From contig NZ_CP045571.1 in NCBI RefSeq assembly GCF_009662475.1, positions 2,292,501 to 2,356,500 on the forward strand: DNA of 64,000 nt, in the 5' to 3' direction. Each line of letters starts with the position of its first letter. The stretch's first letter is position 1. The notes under the pieces were generated by a model that worked only from the letters and a program-made list of their open reading frames with translations, was not told where the DNA came from and did not search any database. The DNA is from Acidithiobacillus thiooxidans ATCC 19377. GTDB lineage: Bacteria; Pseudomonadota; Gammaproteobacteria; Acidithiobacillales; Acidithiobacillaceae. Of the stretch, positions 27,315-34,848 are shown piece after piece. The position numbers and the translations under genes were made by a program.

Positions 27315-27548
27315 GTTAACTATTAAAAGGGGGGCGTGAGGTTGAAACCTCTTGAGGCGGTTTCAGTCGTTCCTGCGCGCTTCGGTAACTTCAGCAATTA
27401 TAAGGAATGGTCGCGGTATGCTGGAAGTTCGGTGCATTGCTCGTCATGCCCAGTCCTAGATTCATAATCAAGGAAGTTCTGGGGTTAAGGGCATAGGTCA
27501 TGCCCACATTGGCCACCGCCACCTACAAGCGGCTACCATGCCCCTCTC

Positions 27549-28634
27549 CTAGTGTAGTGTTGCATTCTGTTTGCTGCTTAAATGGCTGTTGGCGCGAATG
27601 ACTTTTTGCAGGATGTCGCGGGCGGTTTTGGTCCAGATGAAAGGTTTGGGATGGGTGTTGTGGTGGTCGATGTACCCCTCAATGGCCTGGATGAGTTCAG
27701 GCACACTGGTGAACACCCCACGACGTAACCGCTGGGTCGTGATATCCCGAAAGAAACGCTCGACCATGTTGAGCCAGGATGCCGAAGTGGGCGTGAAGTG
27801 CATGTGAATACGCGGGTGCTTGTCGAGCCACGCCTGTACTACCGGGTGTTTATGGGTCGCATAGTTGTCGGCAATCAGATGCAGAGCCTTGTCCCTGGGC
27901 GTCTGCCGATCAATTTTCTTCAGGAACTTCAGCCATTCCACATGGGTATGGCGCTGTTGACACTGTCCGATGACCTGACCATCCAGCACGTTGAGGGCGG
28001 CAAACAAGGTCGTAGTGCCATTACGTTTGTAGTCGTGGGTCATCGTTTCTGCGCGGCCCTTTTTGAGGGGGAGTCCCGGTTGGGTCCGGTCCAGGGCCTG
28101 TACCTGACTTTTTTCATCCACGCAGAGCACCAAGGCATGCTCCGGGGGAGACATATACAACCCCACAATATCTTCCAGCTTTTCCACAAAATGCGGGTCA
28201 CGTGACACCTTGAAACCACGCAGCAGATGAGGCTTGAGGCCATGCTTGCGCCAATGCCGTGACACACTGGCGGCACTGACACCCAGTTCTGCCGCCATCC
28301 TACGCGTACTCCAATGCGTCATCGCTTCCGGCTTACTCTGCGTGGTCAATTCTACCAGACGGGCCACATCCACTTTCACCGGAGGGGCGCCGCGCGGTAA
28401 ATCGCGTTCAATGCCCGACAAGCGGTGTTCCAGATAACGCTTGCGCCAACGTGCGACTTGCAGGCGATCCACCCCCAGGCGCTCCGCAATTTCTTTGTTC
28501 TGCAAGCCCTCTGCCGCCAGCAATATCATCCGTGCCCGTAATGACAAGCGGACACTGCTTAATCGGGAGGCGACTATACGGGACAACTCGGACCGCTCTT
28601 CGCTGGTTAAAGTGACTGTGGGCGCAACTCGCAA
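27549..28634 (-). CDS. IS630-family transposase, copy 2
   Basis: 361 aa, TTG start, same domains as copy 1 with V in place of A before D-E-K-S and R in place of K in the T-P-x-D-K-A-L-H-L stretch. As in copy 1, the TAG stop is completed by the target TA and a flanking G. All three DDE residues are present. Confidence 0.93.
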   Translation of the reverse strand: MRVAPTVTLTSEERSELSRIVASRLSSVRLSLRARMILLAAEGLQNKEIAERLGVDRLQVARWRKRYLEHRLSGIERDLPRGAPPVKVDVARLVELTTQSKPEAMTHWSTRRMAAELGVSAASVSRHWRKHGLKPHLLRGFKVSRDPHFVEKLEDIVGLYMSPPEHALVLCVDEKSQVQALDRTQPGLPLKKGRAETMTHDYKRNGTTTLFAALNVLDGQVIGQCQQRHTHVEWLKFLKKIDRQTPRDKALHLIADNYATHKHPVVQAWLDKHPRIHMHFTPTSASWLNMVERFFRDITTQRLRRGVFTSVPELIQAIEGYIDHHNTHPKPFIWTKTARDILQKVIRANSHLSSKQNATLH

Positions 28635-28716
28635 GGCTCGACTCCATTCATACCCTCAACATGGAGCTATTTTATCATCATTAACCTTAAGGTTCACCAA
28701 GAATGCAACACTACAC
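27552..28716 (-). mobile_element. IS630-family insertion sequence, copy 2 (inverted)
   Basis: 1165 bp, same length and 17-bp ends as copy 1, opposite orientation, TA on both sides (27550-27551, 28717-28718). Only a few base differences from copy 1 were noticed, so the two copies are recent. Inserted into the decayed barrel-protein gene. Confidence 0.93.
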
Positions 28717-28938
28717 TAGCAAGCGCGTTTTCGGTATTATCCTGAAGACAGTCAGTAAAAGAAGTGCTTAAACTTAATCTGTCATTCAAGGCCAAAGCCA
28801 CACCAAGACTGTACTAAAAAGCATACCCTAGGCCTACTTGACCAGGTTGGGCTTTACCTGCGTGAGTATTGATGCCGAGGGAATTTTGTTAAAATCATGA
28901 TAGTCATTTGTATGGTTTTACCGGCCTGTGCTGGTGGA

Positions 28939-29343
28939 TTATGACTGCAATGCGGAAATAAGTGGGCAGGCGACCTCGCCCGAATGCTTCTGACATTCTT
29001 CCAACAGTTCTGCCAATGCAGCTTCCATGGCCTTTAGTTGTTCCAAGCGCTTTCGTACATCGGATAAGTGACTTTCTGCTACCGCAGCTGCCTGCTTGCA
29101 ATGCGCCCCGTCATCCAGATGCAGAAGTTGAGCGACCTCTTCAAGATTAAATCCCAGGCGCTGAGCAGACTTCACAAACTTTAATCGTTTCAGATCCTGC
29201 TGCCCATAGTGACGAATCCCTCCATGAGGCCGTTCAGGTATGCGCATCAGCTTCTTGCGCTGGTAGAAGCGTATGGTTTCTATATTGACCCCTGCGGTCC
29301 TTGCGAGAGTGCCAATGGTATAATTACGCAAATCGTCTGTCAT
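28939..29343 (-). CDS. merR: MerR mercury-responsive regulator (merC-linked)
   Basis: 134 aa, start at 29343 (GGAG 9 bases upstream), dropping 29 spurious codons. N-terminal winged HTH Y-T-I-G-T-L-A-R-T-A-G-V-N-I-E-T-I-R-F-Y, long dimerisation helix, and the three Hg(II)-binding cysteines of true MerR: C in G-A-H-C-K-Q, and the pair in E-C-Q-K-H-S-G-E-V-A-C-P-L. It should repress, and with Hg(II) activate, the divergent merC promoter. Confidence 0.95.
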   Translation of the reverse strand: MTDDLRNYTIGTLARTAGVNIETIRFYQRKKLMRIPERPHGGIRHYGQQDLKRLKFVKSAQRLGFNLEEVAQLLHLDDGAHCKQAAAVAESHLSDVRKRLEQLKAMEAALAELLEECQKHSGEVACPLISALQS

Positions 29344-29347
29344 AGTG

Positions 29348-29378
29348 TTGACTCCGTACTTGAGTACAGGAGTAAGTA
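29348..29378 (+). promoter_or_regulatory. MerR-type merC promoter and operator
   Basis: TTGACT (29348-29353) and TAAGTA (29373-29378) are separated by 19 bases, the over-long spacer MerR untwists on activation. The spacer holds the operator dyad CTCCGTAC-TTGA-GTACAGGAG, matching known mer operators (GTAC half-sites with flanking CTCC/GGAG). It lies 5 bases from the merR start and 67 from merC. Confidence 0.88.
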
Positions 29379-29444
29379 TAGCAAACGAGAATATTGACGC
29401 ACGTGCGCTATGCTCAGTGATCTGGTTCAACAGGAGATTTTACC

Positions 29445-29885
29445 ATGAACACCCAATGGATGACTCGTATTGCCGATAAGACAGGCGTTATCGGCACCCT
29501 TATCGGAAGTTTTAGTTGCGCCATGTGCTTCCCCGCAGCGGCGAGCATCGGGGCGGTCATTGGCTTGAGCTTTCTTAGTCGGTGGGAGGGGCTCTTCGTG
29601 CATATCTTGATCCCGGTTTTTGCCAGTATAGCCTTGGCTGCTAATCTAATCGGATGGTTTTCTCATCATCAGTGGCTTCGGGTCTTGGCTGGTATCATCG
29701 GACCCATACTGGTTTTAATCGGTTCCTTTGGAATGACTCAACATTTCCTGCCCATAATGATGGCCCGTGAGCTTTTTTATGTCGGTCTAGTTGTTATGTT
29801 GTTGGCAGCATTGTGGGACTTGTTCAGCCCGGCACATCGTCGCTGTAACGTGTCCTTACCAAAAGAGGGCCAGCGTGGCGGGTAA
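29445..29885 (+). CDS. merC: Mercuric ion transporter MerC
   Basis: 146 aa, four transmembrane segments, with the C-A-M-C-F-P motif in the first one (G-S-F-S-C-A-M-C-F-P-A-A), the Hg(II)-binding pair of MerC. It imports Hg(II) to the cytoplasm for reduction. Here it stands alone with merR; the reductase is encoded about 22 kb away in a separate operon. A split arrangement of mer genes with merC is known from Acidithiobacillus ferrooxidans. Confidence 0.93.
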   Translation: MNTQWMTRIADKTGVIGTLIGSFSCAMCFPAAASIGAVIGLSFLSRWEGLFVHILIPVFASIALAANLIGWFSHHQWLRVLAGIIGPILVLIGSFGMTQHFLPIMMARELFYVGLVVMLLAALWDLFSPAHRRCNVSLPKEGQRGG

Positions 29886-29908
29886 TTTGCGCCATGTGCG
29901 TGCGGAAG

Positions 29909-30180
29909 TATAGTCAAATCTGTTTTAGGCGCGTTTTATGACATAGATCAGTGGCGCACTGTTGATCCTCCGACAGGTTTTGGTTGGTTTGAGTTTATCT
30001 GCAAATTCACCCCTCCCAAAATCTGCTGAAATTTTTTCCGGCGCACAAGTCCCGCCCAGTTATTCCGCCGCAGCATCTTGAAAATCAATCCCAGGAAGCC
30101 ATTGCGTGTTATAGAGTTCTTGGTCAGATCAGGAGGGTAAATAGCAAATTCCTCATATAGCGTTTTCTGGAGCGAGCCTA
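29909..30180 (-). pseudogene. Decayed IS256-family transposase 3' end
   Basis: Starts with TATAGTCAAATCTG and continues with TATGACATAGATCAG, matching the left end of the IS256 element at 14922. Translated on the minus strand it gives T-K-N-S-I-T-R-N-G-F-L-G-L-I-F-K-M-L and then I-L-G-G-V, aligning with the C-terminus of that transposase but with frameshifts and substitutions. An old relic, diverged well beyond the intact copy. Confidence 0.75.
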
Positions 30181-30327
30181 ATAAAAAGCTGCTGGCATAT
30201 AGGCATTCAACTTCCAGCCATGCAAAATAATACCAACTATAATCTTCAGATAGCCTTACATTTAATGCAACCCGCCCCCGTCATGATAGCCGTGTGAGGA
30301 CTGTGGAGTGCGGTCAGGAGAAGACTC

Positions 30328-30918
30328 ATGTTAAAACTGAAAATTGCCGTTCTTTTTACCGTCACCTGCCTTTTTTCCAGCTGGGCTTGGGCGCATACAG
30401 CCGGACCCAGCCCTGAAGCTCTGTGGAAAGAAGTGCAAATTTTGCAAAAAACGCACGCCATCATGCCCGGAAGTACACCCTTTCAGCTGGGATCTCGGAC
30501 GGTTGATCCTTACACTGTGGACCTGGCCAACACTTTGGCAATATCCACTATAAAAAAAGCCGGTGGGATACTGAAAGTGACCCGCTATAGTAACGGAAGC
30601 CTGGTGGTCAAAGAGAATTACAATGCCCACAAGCAGTTAGTTGGCGTTACCGCCATGCTGAAGGCGGCTAAATATGATCCTTCAGACCGCAACTGGATCA
30701 TGGCTGCCTATGATCCCACCGGTAAAGTCCTGGCTTATGGCAAAGTAGGCAGCTGTATCGCCTGTCACGTACTGGTCCGCCATCAAGACTTGGTTTTTGC
30801 TCCGCCGCCAACACAATTATTGCCGATCACCACTTGGAAGGCTTTTTTCTCCAAGCAGGAAATGAATCCGGCTTACGTGACACAGATTCAAAAACATCCC
30901 GAGGCTGTCGTTCAGTAG
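30328..30918 (+). CDS. Periplasmic cytochrome P460-family protein
   Basis: 196 aa with a signal peptide (cut near A-W-A-H). A single heme c motif C-I-A-C-H at about residue 151-155 follows the W-I-M-A-A-Y-D-P-T-G-K-V region typical of P460-fold proteins. Cytochrome P460 oxidises hydroxylamine or detoxifies NO in other bacteria; the substrate here is unknown. The DsrE-like gene begins 25 bases later, so the two are probably one operon exported to the periplasm. Confidence 0.85.
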   Translation: MLKLKIAVLFTVTCLFSSWAWAHTAGPSPEALWKEVQILQKTHAIMPGSTPFQLGSRTVDPYTVDLANTLAISTIKKAGGILKVTRYSNGSLVVKENYNAHKQLVGVTAMLKAAKYDPSDRNWIMAAYDPTGKVLAYGKVGSCIACHVLVRHQDLVFAPPPTQLLPITTWKAFFSKQEMNPAYVTQIQKHPEAVVQ

Positions 30919-30943
30919 CCTGCTCATTCAGGAGGATATTCCC

Positions 30944-31435
30944 ATGCAACGTTTTATTCTGGCCTTTCTGTTTCTGTCACTTGGCTGCCTGTTCACCAAT
31001 GCCCAGGCTGAAAAGCTCAATGACACTGCGGCCCTATCGGGCTTACATGATGCAAAGGCCGTATTTTTAGTGAATATGCGTAACCCGGCGGCTGTGGATC
31101 ACCTGGTCAGAGTCATCGGTTTGACCCGCAAGCAACTTCTGCAACAAAAGGTGACGCCGCACTTCATCGTGGTCTTTATCGGTCCAGATGTCGCATTTCT
31201 GACCAAAGATCGTCGGGGCATACCTTACACAGAAGAAAGGGATATCGCGGGGATTCAGGGAGAAATCCTGAAGCTCAGCCACAAAGGCATCCAGTTTCAG
31301 GCTTGTGGCGTGGCGCTACACGGTATGGACGTATCTCCGAGCATGCTGATTCCGAGCGTAACGCCTGTGGAAAGTGGATTCATCTCTACCATTGCCTACC
31401 AAGAGAAGGGGTATGCTTTGGTTCCAGTTTATTAG
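30944..31435 (+). CDS. Periplasmic DsrE-family protein
   Basis: 163 aa with signal peptide (cut near A-Q-A-E-K) and AGGAGG upstream. The fold shows in H-F-I-V-V-F-I-G-P-D-V-A-F-L and the single cysteine of G-I-Q-F-Q-A-C-G-V-A-L-H-G, the position used for sulfur transfer in DsrE/TusD-like proteins. Exported DsrE-like proteins are common in sulfur oxidisers. Pairing with a P460 cytochrome hints at a shared redox role, which is inferred. Confidence 0.82.
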   Translation: MQRFILAFLFLSLGCLFTNAQAEKLNDTAALSGLHDAKAVFLVNMRNPAAVDHLVRVIGLTRKQLLQQKVTPHFIVVFIGPDVAFLTKDRRGIPYTEERDIAGIQGEILKLSHKGIQFQACGVALHGMDVSPSMLIPSVTPVESGFISTIAYQEKGYALVPVY

Positions 31436-31596
31436 GCGGCGATCAGAACCAATTTGCGCCCGGCATCGCGCAGGGATTCCCGTTCCATTGATTCTTGCAA
31501 TTTTCAGTTAATCAGATAATGTTGTAACCCGCTGATTTCCGAATGCAGGCGGTTTTCTTTGGCTGGGGCCGTTCTGATGTTAGCCTCGCGTTAGCC

Positions 31597-31631
31597 AAAA
31601 AAAGGCACCTAGCAAATGACGCTAAGTGCCT
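31597..31631 (-). terminator. Rho-independent terminator of tRNA-Arg
   Basis: On the minus strand AGGCACTTAGC pairs with GCTAGGTGCCT (one mismatch) and is followed by seven T, just downstream of the tRNA. Confidence 0.85.
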
Positions 31632-31639
31632 GTTTTATT

Positions 31640-31716
31640 TGGTGCGCTCGGAGAGAGTCGAACTCCCGACCTACTGGTTCGTAGCCAGTTGCTCTATCCA
31701 GCTGAGCTACGAGCGC
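31640..31716 (-). tRNA. tRNA-Arg(ACG)
   Basis: 77-nt cloverleaf with encoded CCA: acceptor GCGCTCG/CGAGCGC, D-arm with AGCTGGATAGAGC, anticodon stem ACTGG/CCAGT around CTACGAA (anticodon ACG), T-arm GGGAG-TTCGACT-CTCTC. All stems pair. Reads CGN arginine codons after A-to-I editing. Confidence 0.97.
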
Positions 31717-31785
31717 AACGAGGGCGTAATATAGCGACTGCACTGGCCGGGGTCAATATGTTGCGCCAGCAGCAGCCACGAATGC

Positions 31786-32526
31786 TCAGGAATTTCCCGA
31801 ACTGTCTCCGGATGCCCCTCCGGCCTTTTCTTTGGCCATTTCTGCCTTTAGACGGGCGAGATCATCATCAACGCCACTACTGGCGCGTACTTTATCCAGT
31901 TCCTTATCGGTTTGGCTGCGAGTATCGAGGGGGTCACTGAGGGCACCCGACTCAATCAGGCCATCCATGGCAGTTGCCTTGGACTCCATTTGGGCGGTGC
32001 GGTCCTGGGCGCGACGCATGGCCTCACCGGCGTCATCCATACCCTTGCCGATACCACTCAATGATTCTCCAGCCTGGACCTCAGCCTTGGCAGCCATCAT
32101 TTCGCTTTTGGTCACTTCTTTCTGGGTACGGAACTGTTCAATATGATCCTGCAGTTTCTGCTCATAATCCTGCAGCTTCTGGGACTGAGCCGACACCGCA
32201 TCATGCGCTTCCTTGAGACTGGCCAGTTTTTGCAATTCAGACTGCTTTTGGGCCAACTCGGCGCGGGCCAGGTCTTCACGGTTGGCACCCAGAGCCATCT
32301 TGGCATCTGCGTCGGCCTTGTCAGCGGCTTTTTGCGCTTGTGCCATCTGACTTTCCAGCGACACTTTTTCAGTAACCACATCGGCCAGATGGCGTTTGGT
32401 TTCCTGCAGGTTGGTGATCATTTTTTCATATGATAAATCCAGGGTTTCAGCAGGATCTTCCGCATTATTCAGAAAATGATTGACCTTACCCTGCAATATT
32501 TCTGAGGCATGCTTAAATAATGACAT
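31786..32526 (-). CDS. pspA: PspA/IM30-family membrane-stress protein
   Basis: 246 aa with AAGGAG before the start. Almost entirely alpha-helical coiled coil, opening with the amphipathic M-S-L-F-K-H-A-S-E-I-L-Q-G-K and the family's E-D-P-A-E-T-L-D stretch; the tail is Gly/Ser-rich. PspA proteins form ESCRT-III-like scaffolds that shore up damaged inner membranes. It is the last gene of a four-gene operon with two YbjQ-like proteins, an arrangement different from the enterobacterial pspABC operon. Confidence 0.93.
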   Translation of the reverse strand: MSLFKHASEILQGKVNHFLNNAEDPAETLDLSYEKMITNLQETKRHLADVVTEKVSLESQMAQAQKAADKADADAKMALGANREDLARAELAQKQSELQKLASLKEAHDAVSAQSQKLQDYEQKLQDHIEQFRTQKEVTKSEMMAAKAEVQAGESLSGIGKGMDDAGEAMRRAQDRTAQMESKATAMDGLIESGALSDPLDTRSQTDKELDKVRASSGVDDDLARLKAEMAKEKAGGASGDSSGNS

Positions 32527-32556
32527 TGAATACTCTCCTTGCGAATGACTCGCGCT

Positions 32557-33381
32557 TTAATCGTTGACCGGAATAACCAGTTGCGGGCTCAGGCCATCAA
32601 CCAGAGCATCGGCATTTTCCATGGCTTTCACGGCGGTACCGACGGCAAAAAATTCGATGATATGGGGTTTCCAGTTATGGCTGCCTTCATGAAGCTGAAC
32701 GCCGGTAATGCCGTCCGCCTGGGCTTCCTGCGCCTCATGTTGCATACGTTCCATGGCAAGCTCCCTGGCGTCATACATGGCTTGGGTAAATTGTTCCATT
32801 TCCGTATTGCGACCCACATTTCCCATGGATTTCAACAGCCCTTGATGTGCCACATGATACACGCAGGAACCCATGACCATTTCCATGGGGCGGTAACCCG
32901 CCTGCAACAACATCCAGAAGTCCTGACCACTCAGATCACTGGTAAAGGGCTTGCCGCCCACCCCCTTGAAGCCTGACGCGCCACTGCGGTGGGCGATGGC
33001 CGTGCCAATCGCCATGAATTCGAGAATGTCCTGATCCCATTCCATACGCTTCACTTCCAGTCGCACACCCACAATACCATCGGCCTGCAGTAAAATGGAT
33101 TCCTGCTCCATGCGACTGATAGCCAGCTCACGGGCTTGATACATGGCCTGAGAAAGCACATCCATTTCCATGTTTTGATTCCAGTTTCCATACTGGATTC
33201 CCATGTGATAAATACACGAACCGACCACCAGACCCAAGGGCTCAAAATTGGCCTTGCGGACCATCACAAACTCATTGACGGACAAATCCGAAGTAAATAT
33301 ACCTTCGTGACTGCCCTGCGAACGCAGTCCTTTCAGACGTTCTACAGCATGGGGAGCGAGATGTTCTGTACTATCGGTCAT
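32557..33381 (-). CDS. Tandem YbjQ-like (heavy-metal-binding fold) protein
   Basis: 274 aa made of two similar halves (about 25-135 and 145-260). Each has a V-x-G-S-C-x-Y-H core strand, an A-M-Y-x-A-R-E-L-A-x-x-R-M helix and a A-D-G-I-x-G-V-x-L strand, the pattern of the YbjQ_1 domain, often labelled heavy-metal-binding though metal binding is unproven. Start overlaps the upstream stop by four bases. No signal peptide. Sits between a paralogue and pspA. Confidence 0.75.
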   Translation of the reverse strand: MTDSTEHLAPHAVERLKGLRSQGSHEGIFTSDLSVNEFVMVRKANFEPLGLVVGSCIYHMGIQYGNWNQNMEMDVLSQAMYQARELAISRMEQESILLQADGIVGVRLEVKRMEWDQDILEFMAIGTAIAHRSGASGFKGVGGKPFTSDLSGQDFWMLLQAGYRPMEMVMGSCVYHVAHQGLLKSMGNVGRNTEMEQFTQAMYDARELAMERMQHEAQEAQADGITGVQLHEGSHNWKPHIIEFFAVGTAVKAMENADALVDGLSPQLVIPVND

Positions 33382-34355
33382 ATCAAATCCTTTTTGGAGT
33401 CAGTAGCACTGGTCAGGGGGTGATCAGCCAGTGATATCATGGCAAGCAGTTCATGTTGCGGTGGGTTTTTTGGCAGATAACTGATGGCGGTACCAATACT
33501 GATGTGGCGGCATAGAAAACGTTCGGGGTTGTCCTGATCGGCAGGTACCCGAAACATTTGGGTATAACTGGTGTGTCCAAGAACTCCGGCAGCCATCTTG
33601 CGGCCATCTTCGCGCAAATCATAAAGCGCCCGGCGCCGGACATTTTCCTGAAAAGTAGAAAGGTCGGTAATTTCCATATTCCAGTAACGTGCCGCAAAAG
33701 GTGCCTGCTGAGAAGCCTGATCGGCGACCGTACCCATCCAGGGCATGTACCAGTCAAAATTGGCGCCAATGGCAATACCTACAGGAACCACGCCATCTTC
33801 CAGCAAACGGACAAATTCCAGGGCTGACACAGTAGCGATAACTGGCGCGGTGGCAGGGGGAATTCCGGTTAGCCGGATAGCGGTGCCGGTCACCCCATAA
33901 TCCATATCCTCACCTTCCCCATGCCGCACTTTCATGCGCACATCGACAATCGCATTAGCTCCCAGAGCGATGGCTTCAAGGCGCATTCGCTCTACCGCCG
34001 TGTGCCAGCCATCGTAGTGTCCCTGGGTCCAGGAATAACCAAAGTGATACCAACAGTTTCCGGTTACCATACCGATAGGCTGAACCCCGTGACTGCGTTG
34101 CAAAAGAAGTTCTGCGGCAGTGGCCGTACTGATCCAGGGAAGATGCCCCTGACTGGTCGCGAACAGGCGATTTTGAACAAAACTGGGCAGGCGGCGTTGC
34201 TGCAAGGCCTGTTCCCATTCAGAATAACGCTGCATTTCTTCAGGGGTTTGTGAACGGACGCCCTGGCTCACGTTATGACCCAGATTTTCGGCCGCTCGCT
34301 GCGCGTCCTGGGCGACTTCCTCAATACCGTGTTTGATCTTGTCCCAAATGGACAT
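33378..34355 (-). CDS. Second tandem YbjQ-like protein
   Basis: 325 aa. After a 55-residue amphipathic helical N-terminus ([15 protein letters not shown]) come two YbjQ-like units: [10 protein letters not shown] with [11 protein letters not shown], and [13 protein letters not shown] with a more diverged helix. Paralogue of the next gene; AAGGAGG lies before the start. The N-terminal helix could contact membrane, as in PspA, but this is a guess. Confidence 0.72.
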   Translation of the reverse strand: MSIWDKIKHGIEEVAQDAQRAAENLGHNVSQGVRSQTPEEMQRYSEWEQALQQRRLPSFVQNRLFATSQGHLPWISTATAAELLLQRSHGVQPIGMVTGNCWYHFGYSWTQGHYDGWHTAVERMRLEAIALGANAIVDVRMKVRHGEGEDMDYGVTGTAIRLTGIPPATAPVIATVSALEFVRLLEDGVVPVGIAIGANFDWYMPWMGTVADQASQQAPFAARYWNMEITDLSTFQENVRRRALYDLREDGRKMAAGVLGHTSYTQMFRVPADQDNPERFLCRHISIGTAISYLPKNPPQHELLAMISLADHPLTSATDSKKDLI

Positions 34356-34370
34356 AGTACCTCCTTGCCG

Positions 34371-34751
34371 TTACCCCATGAGAAAATCGTGCAATGTATT
34401 GCTGGCTCCCTGCATTTCTCCGGACAAATCACCGAGGTCTTTCACCAGACTTTCGAGCCAGGTAGCGAGTGGTAAATCCTCATGTTTAAGCACCACGCCA
34501 CGCACGGTTTTGGCGCGAACCGTGCTGATATGAGCACCCTCATGAGTCAGTAAATAATCGTTATTGTTGGTGTGAACAGTAATGGCATGGACATGGCTGG
34601 TCTTGGCAAAAAAACCGTCTTTTTTTCTTTCTACTTCAACCAAGCCGGGCATATCTCCCTCCAGCCTTGCCGCCAATCCTTCTACAAAAGCCTTCATGTC
34701 ACCTTGCGCGCGCCTGATCCAGGCGGTACTTTGGTCAAAATCTGTGCTCAT
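34371..34751 (-). CDS. Hypothetical protein, first gene of the PspA operon
   Basis: 126 aa, no recognised family, no signal peptide or membrane segment. Mixed alpha/beta composition with H-V-H-A-I-T-V-H-T-N-N-N-D-Y-L-L in the middle and a helical C-terminus. Ends 15 bases before the first YbjQ-like gene, so almost certainly cotranscribed with it and pspA. Confidence 0.65.
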   Translation of the reverse strand: MSTDFDQSTAWIRRAQGDMKAFVEGLAARLEGDMPGLVEVERKKDGFFAKTSHVHAITVHTNNNDYLLTHEGAHISTVRAKTVRGVVLKHEDLPLATWLESLVKDLGDLSGEMQGASNTLHDFLMG

Positions 34752-34848
34752 AGAGGGCCTCCCACCCTATTTATCGGCCACATTCAGTTTTTCAAAAAAT
34801 AATTACTCAAGTTCAGACCGTCAGCTTAGACTATAGTTCTGTTTTTCT

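Larger units (their letters stand above)
27391..28900 (-). pseudogene. Outer-membrane beta-barrel protein remnant cut by IS630 copy 2
   Basis: Two pieces on the minus strand flank IS630 copy 2. The upstream piece (about 28719-28860) encodes G-Q-V-G-L-G-Y-A-F, an in-frame TAG, then Y-S-L-G-V-A-L-A-L-N-D-R-L-S-L-S-T-S-F-T. The downstream piece (27391-27500) encodes V-G-M-T-Y-A-L-N-P-R-T-S-L-I-M-N-L-G-L-G and ends A-T-I-P-Y-N-C. Alternating strands and the final short strand are typical of barrel transporters of the Phenol_MetA_deg/FapF-like type. Amber codon, frameshifts and the IS mean it is dead. It could once have been the exporter of the amyloid locus, but it points the opposite way. Confidence 0.6.

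Noticed and set aside
20941-28716. Composite transposon carrying the amyloid genes
   Set aside because: Each IS630 copy has its own TA pair and copy 2 sits inside a different gene, so two independent insertions explain the data; TA is too short to prove joint movement.
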